23,565 bases of DNA from Solibacillus sp045640265. Its GTDB lineage: Bacteria > Bacillota > Bacilli > Bacillales_A > Planococcaceae. The stretch is taken from assembly GCA_045640265.1 (NCBI GenBank), contig JAZUES010000196.1, positions 1-23,565 of the forward strand, read 5' to 3'. The translations under genes and the position numbers were made by a program. Shown here in pieces: positions 7,237 to 14,560 of this stretch (the first letter of the stretch is position 1; each line of letters begins with the position of its first letter). Below the pieces are notes generated by a model. The model ran no database searches. It worked only from the letters and a program-made list of their open reading frames with translations, and was not told where the DNA came from.

Positions 7237-8538
7237 TTAGTGTTGCATAAAGAATAATTGAATAATAAATAGTACCGCGAAAATATATACAAGTGGATGT
7301 ACGGCTTTTGCGCGTCCTTTAAAGATCATCACTAACGGATAACTAATAAACCCTAATGCGATCCCTGTTGAAATACTTGAAGTAAGTGGCATAATTAAAA
7401 TAACTAAAAATGCGGGGAACGCATCTTCAATGTTATCCCATTTCATGTTTTTCACAACACCAATCATTAAACTACCTACGATAATTAATGCTGGTGATGT
7501 AATGGCTGCAACATCTGATAACGATCCAACAAGTGGACCGAAGAATGAAGCAATAATAAATAATACGGCAACTGTTAGTGAAGTTAAACCTGTACGTCCG
7601 CCAACCGCAACACCAGAACCTGATTCTAAGAAAGCTGTTGATGGGCTTGTCCCAAACATAGCACCAAATGTTGTCGCAAATGAGTCCGACAATAATGCTT
7701 TACGGGCACGTGGAAGCTTGTTATCTTTCATTAAACCCGCTTGTTTTGCTACACCAATCATCGTTCCTGTTGTATCAAATAACGTAACTAAAATGAATGA
7801 GAACACTACCCCATAAAGTCCGTACTCAATGACTTCACGAACCGCATCAATTGGGTTGTACAATAAAATACCTTCTGGTAAATGTGGCATCGTAACAACT
7901 TTGTCAATCGTAAGCTGTCCAGTACAAATTGCAATAATAGCCGTAATAATCATCCCGATGAAGATTGCGCCGTTAACTTTACGTGCCATTAAGCCAACTG
8001 TAATGAATAAGCCGACAAATGTTAATAATGTTGCTGGATCTGAAACATCACCAAAACGAACTAAGTTTGAATCATCCGCCTCAACGATCCCTGACATACG
8101 CAGTCCGATAAAGGCAATGAATAAGCCGATACCCGCTGTAATTGCTAATTTTAAGTTTTCCGGAATGGCTTGGATAAGCTTTTCACGGAATGGTGTTAAG
8201 CTAATAATAACAAATAATAACCCTGCTACAAATACTGCTGAAAATGCAGTTAAATACGTAATTTCGCCATTTGAAGCTAGTACGACTGTATACGTAAAGT
8301 ACGCATTTAAACCCATACCCGGCGCTACCGCGATTGGATAATTCGCACAAAGCGCCATCCAACCTGTACCAATAACAGCTGCAATAATTGTTGCCATGAA
8401 CACTTGATCAATTGGCACACCTGCATCGGCTAAAATGATTGGATTGACGATAATAACATAAGCCATCGTTAAGAACGTTGTTAGACCAGCAAAAAGCTCC
8501 GTCTTCACCGTTGTTTGATTTTCCTTTAAACGAAACAC
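7237..8538 (-). CDS. pbuO: NCS2/AzgA-type hypoxanthine/guanine permease (PbuO/PbuG family)
   Basis: 433-residue polytopic membrane protein (about 12-14 helices). It belongs to the AzgA-like branch of nucleobase-cation symporters, which import purine bases. Family marks are the N-terminal LTTFLTMAYVIIVNPIIL (19-36), PGMGLNAYFTYTVV (73-86), LFDTTGTMIGVAKQAGL (253-269), and GTSPSTAFLESGSGVAVGGR (294-313), which carries the substrate-site glutamate. Length and the start FRLKEN agree with PbuO; PbuG (about 440) is the alternative, and adenine transport cannot be excluded. The start is GTG at 8538 after AGAGGGA. It has its own promoter and terminator. I do not see a purine riboswitch in the leader, but two PurBox-like sites flank the promoter, as expected for PurR control. 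Confidence 0.85.
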   Translation of the reverse strand: MFRLKENQTTVKTELFAGLTTFLTMAYVIIVNPIILADAGVPIDQVFMATIIAAVIGTGWMALCANYPIAVAPGMGLNAYFTYTVVLASNGEITYLTAFSAVFVAGLLFVIISLTPFREKLIQAIPENLKLAITAGIGLFIAFIGLRMSGIVEADDSNLVRFGDVSDPATLLTFVGLFITVGLMARKVNGAIFIGMIITAIIAICTGQLTIDKVVTMPHLPEGILLYNPIDAVREVIEYGLYGVVFSFILVTLFDTTGTMIGVAKQAGLMKDNKLPRARKALLSDSFATTFGAMFGTSPSTAFLESGSGVAVGGRTGLTSLTVAVLFIIASFFGPLVGSLSDVAAITSPALIIVGSLMIGVVKNMKWDNIEDAFPAFLVILIMPLTSSISTGIALGFISYPLVMIFKGRAKAVHPLVYIFAVLFIIQLFFMQH

Positions 8539-8555
8539 AAAATCCCTCTTTTCAA

Positions 8556-8597
8556 AACACGAACATTTTTTAAGAACTTTATTATAATATTCGTTAA
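8556..8597. promoter_or_regulatory. Possible pair of PurR boxes at the permease promoter
   Basis: Two inverted CGAA cores are present: CGAA at 8560-8563 inside AAACACGAACATT, and TTCG at 8590-8593, which overlaps the edge of the -10 box. The first fits the B. subtilis PurBox (AWWWCCGAACWWT) at 11 of 13 positions, the second at about 10. They are 26 bases apart, compared with about 24-25 in known pairs, so the match is imperfect. PurR control would suit a purine permease. Confidence 0.35.
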
Positions 8598-8612
8598 CTA
8601 CTCGAAATGCAA
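8584..8612 (-). promoter_or_regulatory. Sigma-A-type promoter of the purine permease gene
   Basis: TTGCAT (8612-8607) and TATTAT (8589-8584) are separated by exactly 17 bases, about 45 bases before the GTG start. This is the best vegetative promoter match in the window. Confidence 0.6.
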
Positions 8613-8705
8613 TATTTTTATTACCGGAAGAAAAAAGTTTTAATTATCATTATTTTCGGAAATTTATATGGATGTTAAACCGCTTTAATAAAAAAATAAT
8701 ACTTT

Positions 8706-8713
8706 CATATAAT
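8706..8713 (+). promoter_or_regulatory. Candidate -10 element before the endopeptidase I gene
   Basis: CATATAAT lies 32 bases before the GTG start. It can be read as a sigma-A TATAAT or as a sigma-E-like CATACAHT with one mismatch. No clear -35 is seen for either, so the choice is open. Confidence 0.3.
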
Positions 8714-8745
8714 TTATATTGGTGAATTGATAAGGGAGGAACTAT

Positions 8746-9936
8746 GTGGACGTTTTCATTAGACCGGGTGATTCTATTTGGTATTACAGCCAAGTTTTTA
8801 ATCTTCCTCTTCAAATAATTGTGGACTCCAATCCAACTATAAATGCGCACGCACTAAGACCTGAACAAATAATTAGAATCCCTGGATACGTAACAAACCA
8901 ATATGCAATTCAACGCGATGATTCTATTTGGGCGATTGCACAAAGAATTAACATGCCCCAAGATTCCATTTTTTTATTGAACCCTACATTAAATCCATAT
9001 CAGCTGCAAATTGGGCAAATCATAACGCTGCCTGTTCGTGTAACCTGGAGAGTAGTTAACGGAAAACAAGATTATGACTATCGTACGATGATAAATGACC
9101 TTAGTGTGTTGCAAACAATTTATCCATTTCTTTTAAACAAGCCGATTGGAAATTCTGTGTTATGTAAAGAAATTCCAGGGCTTCTCATTGGGAATGGGCA
9201 AAGACGTGTGCATTTTAATGCATCGTTCCATGCAAATGAATGGATTACAACACCGATTGTGATGACGTTTTTAAATGATTATTTATTATCGCTAACAAAT
9301 AATCGTTCGATAAGAGGAATTTATACAATGCCCTTATATCTTCAAACAACTTTAAATATCGTTCCAATGGTGAATCCGGACGGGGTTAATTTAGTGCTGA
9401 ATGGCCCTCCTGCAAATGAAATGGTTCGAACGAATGTCATTGAATGGAATAATGGGAGTACTGACTTTTCAGGTTGGAAGGCAAATATTAATGGAGTGGA
9501 TTTAAATGATCAGTTCCCAGCAGATTGGGGAATAGAAAGAGAAAGAAATCCAGAAACGCCTGGCCCACGTGATTATGGTGGCGAAAGTCCGCTATCCCAG
9601 CCAGAGTCAATTGCAATGGCAGCGCTCACAACAAAAATGGATTTTGCGCGAGTATTAGCATTCCATACACAAGGCGAAGTTATATATTGGGGATTTCAAG
9701 GGTTAGAACCACCGGAATCTGAACAGTTAGTAAACGAGTTTGCACGGGTAAGCGGATATGAGCCTGTTCAAACAATTGATAGCTATGCTGGCTACAAAGA
9801 CTGGTTTATCCAAGATTGGCGCAGGCCGGGCTTTACAGTCGAGCTAGGACTCGGAGTAAACCCGCTACCAATTAGTCAATTCGATGAGATTTACGAAGAA
9901 GCGTTAGGGATTCTTTTAGTTGCGCTTCATGAGTAA
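8746..9936 (+). CDS. Gamma-D-glutamyl-L-diamino acid endopeptidase I (LysM-M14 peptidase, ENP1)
   Basis: 396 residues. Two LysM peptidoglycan-binding repeats (about 3-47 and 52-97, each with D-S-I-W and ending I-x-x-P) precede an M14 zinc carboxypeptidase-fold domain. Zinc ligands H162 and E165 (FHANEW) and H307 (FHTQGE), and catalytic E366 (FTVELG), fall at the same numbers I recall for B. sphaericus endopeptidase I, which is also 396 residues. That enzyme cuts the D-Glu-(gamma)-meso-diaminopimelate bond and appears in sporulation. It has no signal peptide, as in the founding member, so it acts after mother-cell lysis or in the mother-cell/forespore cytoplasm. The GTG at 8746 follows GGGAGGA with good spacing; an overlapping ATG at 8744 is in another frame. 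It is a single gene, convergent with the next one. Confidence 0.92.
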   Translation: MDVFIRPGDSIWYYSQVFNLPLQIIVDSNPTINAHALRPEQIIRIPGYVTNQYAIQRDDSIWAIAQRINMPQDSIFLLNPTLNPYQLQIGQIITLPVRVTWRVVNGKQDYDYRTMINDLSVLQTIYPFLLNKPIGNSVLCKEIPGLLIGNGQRRVHFNASFHANEWITTPIVMTFLNDYLLSLTNNRSIRGIYTMPLYLQTTLNIVPMVNPDGVNLVLNGPPANEMVRTNVIEWNNGSTDFSGWKANINGVDLNDQFPADWGIERERNPETPGPRDYGGESPLSQPESIAMAALTTKMDFARVLAFHTQGEVIYWGFQGLEPPESEQLVNEFARVSGYEPVQTIDSYAGYKDWFIQDWRRPGFTVELGLGVNPLPISQFDEIYEEALGILLVALHE

Positions 9937-9958
9937 TTATCACAGTTTAATTAAATAA

Positions 9959-10007
9959 AAAATCCCCCCGTAAATTTGCTCAAGAATTTCGAAGCAACTT
10001 TACGGGG
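9959..10007 (-). terminator. Strong terminator hairpin between convergent genes
   Basis: CCCCGTAAA/TTTACGGGG (9966-9974 with 9999-10007) with an inner TTGCT/AGCAA arm. The minus strand continues into ATTTTTTATTT, so it ends the 95-codon gene. The stem alone could also slow plus-strand transcription from the endopeptidase gene. Confidence 0.85.
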
Positions 10008-10016
10008 TTATGACGA

Positions 10017-10304
10017 TTAACTTAATTCATTTAACGAATCATCTATTTCATGTAATTGCTGTTTTAATTCGGATAACTTTTCCTTATTTTGTCCGACAAT
10101 ATCTAAATGTTCTTGACGTTGTACCGCATTTTGAAGAGCATTTTCGGTACGCTCAATTGAATTAAATGCATGCTCTACTGCTATTTCTTCTGGATGAGAC
10201 AATACTTGTTTTACAGCGCGGTCTGATCTCTCAACAGAATTTGATAATAACGTACTTGGGTGATTTTGTTTCCAACTTGGTGTACCTGAACTTTTTTTAG
10301 CCAC
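10017..10304 (-). CDS. Small charged coiled-coil protein, function unknown
   Basis: 95 residues from GTG at 10304, which has an AGGAAGAGGA ribosome binding site. The same frame is open further upstream to 10436, but that extension has no ribosome binding site and an odd composition (many F, L, C, H), so it is not used. The protein starts MAKKSSGTPSWKQNHPSTLL, with no membrane segment or signal. The region from about residue 45 to the end is helical, rich in E, Q, K and L, and has heptad-like spacing. I do not recognise the family. There is a faint resemblance to the spore protein Tlp (N-S-I-E-R-T-E-N pattern and charged helical tail), too weak to name it. It has its own terminator. Confidence 0.7.
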   Translation of the reverse strand: MAKKSSGTPSWKQNHPSTLLSNSVERSDRAVKQVLSHPEEIAVEHAFNSIERTENALQNAVQRQEHLDIVGQNKEKLSELKQQLHEIDDSLNELS

Positions 10305-10494
10305 TGTTCCTCTTCCTTTCTTTCGTAGCAGGCTGTTTTTCAATGTTAGTATTGTTAGATGCAAGAAATCTATGCATACATAAGTATGAGGAAATATTGC
10401 TTGTCTACATAAAAAATGTTGTGATAAACGAAACAATTACTAATTGAATTAAACTTTGTCCAAATGAGGAATATGTAGCGTTATTTTAATAAAA

Positions 10495-10537
10495 TAGAAA
10501 AAGTGGCATTGACCTCCATACAGAGATTAACACCACT
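10495..10537 (-). terminator. Terminator after the DUF2785 gene
   Basis: AGTGG/CCACT stem (10502-10506 with 10533-10537), lengthened on the minus strand by G-U and A-U pairs and followed by TTTTTCTATTTTATT. It begins 2 bases after the stop codon. Stem stability is moderate. Confidence 0.6.
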
Positions 10538-10539
10538 AA

Positions 10540-11373
10540 CTAATAATTATTCAACTTTTCCAAGTTCCTTAAAATAAGAGAATATCTATCATCCTCTAAT
10601 CTATTTAATCTAAAATAGAAACTCCTTAGAAAATGTTTTGAGTTAATTTTCACATTTAAGTCCTTAACGTATTCTCCCGTTGCGTTTACATTTATAAAGC
10701 TCATAATCCATTTTTCAATTTCGTCCTCAGACAAAATATTTCGTTCTAAGACTGCACAAACTACTGTTACCAACCTCTCATCTTCTTCACAGACATGAAC
10801 ATTTTCACTTTCAATGATTCTGAAGTTAATAATTTTTAAAATCATTTGCAAATCAATATGTTTTAATTTTAAGTTTTTCGCAAGTTCATCTAAACAATCT
10901 GCGAGATGTGCAATGGTATGTGCCCATCCCTTTTCTTCAACATATCCTCGAATATCATTTTCTTTAACCGCGTAGTGAAATAATCTCTGTTTCACATTTT
11001 CAAAATCACTTGAAATTAAGAATTCTTTTTCATTATTTTTAGATAAAATAGCGGCAATTACTAATAATGAAAACGATCTTGTAAATACTGAATCATGATT
11101 AATCTCACCTAATTTATAAAATAAGTGTTTATCATCAATACTTATCGATAATAGATTTTGCAACTGGTCAAAAGTAAACACATCATCTTTAATCCATTTT
11201 GAAAAGATAGAAAATATCAAATCATCTCGTAAAACAGGATCAATCGACCCTATATGGTTTAGCATTTCTTTAGCAAGTTCATATGCATTTTGTTCATCTC
11301 TTAATACATAATTATTTTCTTTAACTTTTTCTAATTTTTCTTTTAAAAATTTTTCTGTATGAATGAATTTCAC
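10540..11373 (-). CDS. DUF2785 family protein
   Basis: 277-residue soluble, mostly helical protein with no signal peptide. The block R-G-Y-V-E-E-K-G-W-A-H-T-I-A-H-L-A-D (about 142-159), with its conserved G-W-A-H and H-x-x-D, is what I recognise as the DUF2785 hallmark. It sits inside HEAT-like helical repeats. No biochemical role is established to my knowledge; the conserved His and Asp could bind a metal or ligand. The start is GTG at 11373 after AGGGGTGA. It lies 46 bases after the acetyltransferase gene on the same strand, so co-transcription is likely. The local base composition is more AT-rich than the core genes to the right, which fits an accessory region. Confidence 0.75.
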   Translation of the reverse strand: MKFIHTEKFLKEKLEKVKENNYVLRDEQNAYELAKEMLNHIGSIDPVLRDDLIFSIFSKWIKDDVFTFDQLQNLLSISIDDKHLFYKLGEINHDSVFTRSFSLLVIAAILSKNNEKEFLISSDFENVKQRLFHYAVKENDIRGYVEEKGWAHTIAHLADCLDELAKNLKLKHIDLQMILKIINFRIIESENVHVCEEDERLVTVVCAVLERNILSEDEIEKWIMSFINVNATGEYVKDLNVKINSKHFLRSFYFRLNRLEDDRYSLILRNLEKLNNY

Positions 11374-11419
11374 CTTTTCACCCCTAAAATCGTATAATTC
11401 TTATTAGCTACTAAAATTC

Positions 11420-12199
11420 TTATTTTTTAGCAGTAGGTGACTGGCATGCGTAAGAGTATGCAAGACAACAAAAACCACATTTTTCTAGGATTGGTCTACT
11501 CATTGGACTGGCATCAACAGTAAGGAAAGGATGGCCCTTTTCATAGGCTTTTTGCGCACGAACAGTTAATAATTTTGTGTAATAACCTTTTCCTCGAAAT
11601 AATGGTAGCGTTGAACCACCCCAAAGACTAGCAAAGGACGAGTTTGTCTCTAAGTACATCCAAGCAGCACTTACAAGCTGATTCTCTTCATAAATTCCAT
11701 AAAGGTATAATGAGTCCGGATTGTTCTGTTTGTCTCTCCAAAGTCGCTCTCCAAGCTCCGCATGAGATTCATTCCAGATGGTATCTTCTAGAACAACAAT
11801 ATCTTGAATGCCTTGTTCATCCGTTATTTCCTTAACACCAAGGAACTGGCTATTGGTAAGCAAAGGGTGTGAATCATCTAATTCCATGACCATGAGCGCT
11901 TCAGGATTATCAATTTCAAATCCTTCTTGAGCAAGAATGTCTTTCAAACTATCAGGCTTGTCGTAGCTATACACCTTCCATTCAAAATCCTGCTTTCGGT
12001 TACTAAAATAGCTTACTTCATTTCGAATAATTTCTCTTACATTGTCTTCATTTACATTAGAAGAGATTATATACCCGTTTTCATCAAACTTTGAAATGTG
12101 ACGCACAACATGCTCTGTTTCCTCTCTTATGTAGCCTTGTGGTTGAGCTTCATGTCGAAGTTCTTTATGGAATCGTGATATCAATTCATTTTTATCCAT
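11420..12199 (-). CDS. GNAT-family N-acetyltransferase
   Basis: 259 residues from ATG at 12199. An upstream ATG at 12226 in the same frame is rejected because the AAAGGAG site lies between the two and fits the inner one. The C-terminal half is a GNAT fold: strand LYGIYEENQLVSAAWMYLE, then the acetyl-CoA pyrophosphate loop P-L-F-R-G-K-G-Y-Y (the R/Q-x-x-G-x-G/A motif), a helix T-K-L-L-T-V-R-A-Q, and the late strand FLTVDASPMSRPILEKCGF. The N-terminal half (about 1-115) is a degenerate GNAT-like or substrate-recognition region. The family transfers acetyl from acetyl-CoA to amines. The substrate cannot be told from sequence. It is followed by the DUF2785 gene. Confidence 0.85.
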   Translation of the reverse strand: MDKNELISRFHKELRHEAQPQGYIREETEHVVRHISKFDENGYIISSNVNEDNVREIIRNEVSYFSNRKQDFEWKVYSYDKPDSLKDILAQEGFEIDNPEALMVMELDDSHPLLTNSQFLGVKEITDEQGIQDIVVLEDTIWNESHAELGERLWRDKQNNPDSLYLYGIYEENQLVSAAWMYLETNSSFASLWGGSTLPLFRGKGYYTKLLTVRAQKAYEKGHPFLTVDASPMSRPILEKCGFCCLAYSYACQSPTAKK

Positions 12200-12254
12200 T
12201 TCCAAGCTCCTTTCGATTTCATACACCGCACCATAATTATGTAATTTTTTTACT

Positions 12255-12263
12255 ATTATACCA
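12255..12263 (-). promoter_or_regulatory. Extended -10 promoter element of the acetyltransferase gene
   Basis: TGGTATAAT on the minus strand is a perfect TATAAT with the TGn extension, about 55 bases before the ATG. No good -35 is seen, which extended -10 promoters tolerate. Confidence 0.5.
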
Positions 12264-12304
12264 TTTAATTTAACTAATACAGATTTACTTTTGACTTTAT
12301 TCCA

Positions 12305-12364
12305 CTATTTCAATGGCAACATTAGAAAGCTTATCAATAAAAAAGTGAGAGTTGTTTTTTTCAT
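12305..12364 (-). CDS. Possible 19-codon hydrophobic peptide ORF
   Basis: In the 303-base gap between accC and the acetyltransferase gene there is a well-formed AGAGGAG site, 7 bases, then ATG at 12364. It opens MKKTTLTFLLISFLMLPLK before a TAG at 12307-12305. The peptide looks like the start of a signal peptide (two lysines, then a hydrophobic run). It could be a tiny membrane peptide, a leader, or the remains of a lost secreted protein. The ribosome binding site is the main support. The rest of the gap holds the accC terminator and the acetyltransferase promoter. Confidence 0.3.
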   Translation of the reverse strand: MKKTTLTFLLISFLMLPLK

Positions 12365-12426
12365 TATTTCGCTCCTCTATGTTGGGAATAATTTATTAAG
12401 ATTGAACTTTTAGGCATATACATTAA

Positions 12427-12458
12427 CGAAAACCCCCCTAACACGAATGTTAAGGGGG
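12427..12458 (-). terminator. Rho-independent terminator after accC
   Basis: C-rich/G-rich 11-bp stem (12433-12443 with 12448-12458, one G-U pair) closed by a TTCG tetraloop and followed on the minus strand by TTTTCG. It ends the accBC transcript. Confidence 0.9.
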
Positions 12459-12502
12459 AAAATTTAAAATATTTTTATTAAGTACGATTCCTTAAAAGAC
12501 GA

Positions 12503-13867
12503 TTAAGCCTTTACATTAACACCTAAAATATCATTCTCTTCAAGGAACTTCGTGTTGAATTTCGCTGATTTGAATACGTCGTTGTTCATAAGCGCTTGGT
12601 GGAATGGAATTGTTGTATTGATCCCAGGGCCAGCTACTTCAAACTCTGATAATGCGCGATTCATTTTCGCGATGGCTTCTTCACGAGTATCTGCGTGAAC
12701 GATAAGTTTGGCAACCATTGAATCATAGTATGGTGGAATTGTGTAACCTGCATATACAGCAGAGTCAACACGTACGCCGTAACCACCAGGAACTACATAA
12801 GTTTCTACTGTACCCGCTGAAGGCATAAAGTTTTTGTATGCATTTTCAGCGTTGATACGGCATTCCATAGCCCAACCATTGATTTTAATATCTTCTTGCT
12901 TGAATGGTAACTCAGCACCTGAAGCAATTTTTAATTGTTGTTGCACGATGTCTACACCTGTAATCATTTCTGTTACTGGGTGCTCAACTTGTACACGTGT
13001 GTTCATTTCCATGAAGTAGAATTTATCTTCTTGGTAATCATAGATGAACTCGATTGTACCCGCACCTTCGTAATTACAAGCTTTTGCCGCTTTCACTGCT
13101 GCTTCGCCCATTTCTGCACGACGCTCTTCAGATAATGCAGGAGATGGAGCTTCTTCAACAAGTTTTTGCATACGGCGTTGTACCGTACAATCACGTTCTC
13201 CTAAGTGAACGACATTGCCGTGTCCATCTGCTAATACTTGAATTTCACAGTGACGGAAGTACTCGATGAATTTTTCTAAATAAACACCAGGGTTACCGAA
13301 TGCCGCTGCTGCTTCTTTTTGTGTAATTTCAATACCTTTTACAAGCTCTTCTTCTGTGCGCGCAACACGGATCCCTTTACCACCACCACCAGCTGTTGCT
13401 TTGATGATGACTGGGTAACCGATTTTTGCTGCCCATTGTTTACCTGTTTCGATATCAGGCACAATACCTGTACCAGGAACTAAAGGTACGTTTGCTGCTT
13501 CCATTGTGTCGCGAGCAACGTCTTTAATACCCATTATTTTAATCGCATCCGATGAAGGACCGATAAATTTAATACCTGCATTTTCACAGCTTTCCGCAAA
13601 TGCTGCGTTTTCAGCTAAGAAACCGTATCCAGGGTGAATGCCATCAACACCTGTTTTTTGTGCTACGCCTAAAACGGCTGGGAAACTTAAATAAGAATCT
13701 TTTGATAATTTAGGTCCTATGCAATATGCTTCGTCAGCTAATTTAACATGTAACGCATCCGCGTCAGCTTCAGAGTATACTGCAACAGTTTGAATACCTA
13801 GCTCTTTACATGCACGAATAATACGTACTGCAATTTCGCCTCGGTTTGCTATTAATACTTTTTTCAT
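12503..13867 (-). CDS. accC: Acetyl-CoA carboxylase biotin carboxylase subunit AccC
   Basis: 454 residues, the normal length of bacterial biotin carboxylase. The enzyme carboxylates the biotin on AccB with ATP and bicarbonate, the first half-reaction of malonyl-CoA synthesis. The N-terminal domain opens MKKVLIANRGEIAVRIIRAC. The ATP-grasp glycine loop AGGGGKGIRVA lies at 159-169, the bicarbonate/ATP region ERDCTVQRRMQKLVEEAPSP at 224-243, and the signature EMNTRVQVEHPVTE at 287-300. It lies 16 bases after the accB stop, so the two form an operon. A strong terminator follows. In Bacillus yqhY comes next; here it does not. Confidence 0.97.
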   Translation of the reverse strand: MKKVLIANRGEIAVRIIRACKELGIQTVAVYSEADADALHVKLADEAYCIGPKLSKDSYLSFPAVLGVAQKTGVDGIHPGYGFLAENAAFAESCENAGIKFIGPSSDAIKIMGIKDVARDTMEAANVPLVPGTGIVPDIETGKQWAAKIGYPVIIKATAGGGGKGIRVARTEEELVKGIEITQKEAAAAFGNPGVYLEKFIEYFRHCEIQVLADGHGNVVHLGERDCTVQRRMQKLVEEAPSPALSEERRAEMGEAAVKAAKACNYEGAGTIEFIYDYQEDKFYFMEMNTRVQVEHPVTEMITGVDIVQQQLKIASGAELPFKQEDIKINGWAMECRINAENAYKNFMPSAGTVETYVVPGGYGVRVDSAVYAGYTIPPYYDSMVAKLIVHADTREEAIAKMNRALSEFEVAGPGINTTIPFHQALMNNDVFKSAKFNTKFLEENDILGVNVKA

Positions 13868-13883
13868 AGTTGCACTTCTCTCC

Positions 13884-14378
13884 TTATTCAGCTTTTACTA
13901 GGAATAGAGGTTGACCGTATTCTACTAATTGGCCGTCTTTTACTAATATTTCAACGATTTCCCCTTTAATTTCGGCTTCGATTTCGTTGAATAATTTCAT
14001 TGCTTCAACGATACATACGATTGACTCGTCGCCTACTTTATCGCCAACTTTTACGAAAGCTGATGATTCTGGATTTGGAGATTGATAGAATGTACCAACC
14101 ATTGGAGAAGTAATTTTATGTAGTTCAGCTGTCTCAACTACTGGTGCTACCGGTGCAGATGCTTCTACTTTTGGAGCAGGAGCTGCTGAAGCTACTGGTG
14201 CTGCTGGAGTTGCTGCTACTGGTGCAGCTTCAACTAAGTTTTTAGGAGCAACTACTTTCGTAACGCCACCTTTTTTCTTTAGTTTCACTTTTGCCCCATC
14301 TGCTTCATACACGAATTCATCAATTGAAGAAGCATCTACTAATTTGATAATTTCACGGATTTCTTGAACTTTGAACAT
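13884..14378 (-). CDS. accB: Biotin carboxyl carrier protein AccB
   Basis: 164 residues in the usual three-part layout: an N-terminal helix domain (1-40, ending in a basic K-V-K-L-K-K-K stretch), an Ala/Pro/Val-rich flexible linker (about 47-82), and a C-terminal biotinyl domain (86-164). The biotinylated lysine is K128 in VEAMKLFNE, and the thumb region PNPESSAFV precedes it. The protein carries carboxybiotin between AccC and the AccAD carboxyltransferase in the cytoplasm. The ATG at 14378 has a GGGAGAG site at good spacing. There is a 182-base gap from spoIIIAH with AT-rich promoter-like sequence, in line with vegetative expression independent of the sporulation operon upstream. Confidence 0.96.
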   Translation of the reverse strand: MFKVQEIREIIKLVDASSIDEFVYEADGAKVKLKKKGGVTKVVAPKNLVEAAPVAATPAAPVASAAPAPKVEASAPVAPVVETAELHKITSPMVGTFYQSPNPESSAFVKVGDKVGDESIVCIVEAMKLFNEIEAEIKGEIVEILVKDGQLVEYGQPLFLVKAE

Positions 14379-14485
14379 TCTTTAACTCTCCCTTGTAAAA
14401 AAAGTTTAATAATACAAACCCTATTTTATAATTTTTCCGACTATTTTGAAATACTTTATTTTAATTTAAATAAAAATGAGTATAA

Positions 14486-14532
14486 AGCAGAACAAATCTG
14501 TATTAAAACAAAGAATTTTTGAAGGTTCTGCT
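14486..14532 (-). terminator. Hairpin after spoIIIAH, possible weak terminator
   Basis: Perfect 8-bp inverted repeat AGCAGAAC/GTTCTGCT (14486-14493 with 14525-14532) with a 31-base loop. It lies between spoIIIAH and accB and is followed on the minus strand by a loosely T-rich stretch. It may end the spoIIIA transcript or shape the accB leader. Confidence 0.4.
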
Positions 14533-14560
14533 ATATAACATAAGGGTTGTTTATTAACTT

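Noticed and set aside
7430..8341. Two long open frames on the plus strand opposite the purine permease gene
   Set aside because: They are antisense to a clear permease, have no ribosome binding sites and give low-complexity peptides rich in T, N, P and A. They are shadows of the coding strand.
8539..8700. Purine riboswitch in the permease leader
   Set aside because: The leader from the likely transcription start to the GTG is only about 40 bases, and neither the conserved aptamer core nor an expression-platform terminator is visible.
10305..10436. N-terminal extension of the 95-residue protein to 139 residues
   Set aside because: The extension has no ribosome binding site and an atypical composition. 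The GTG at 10304 has a good site.
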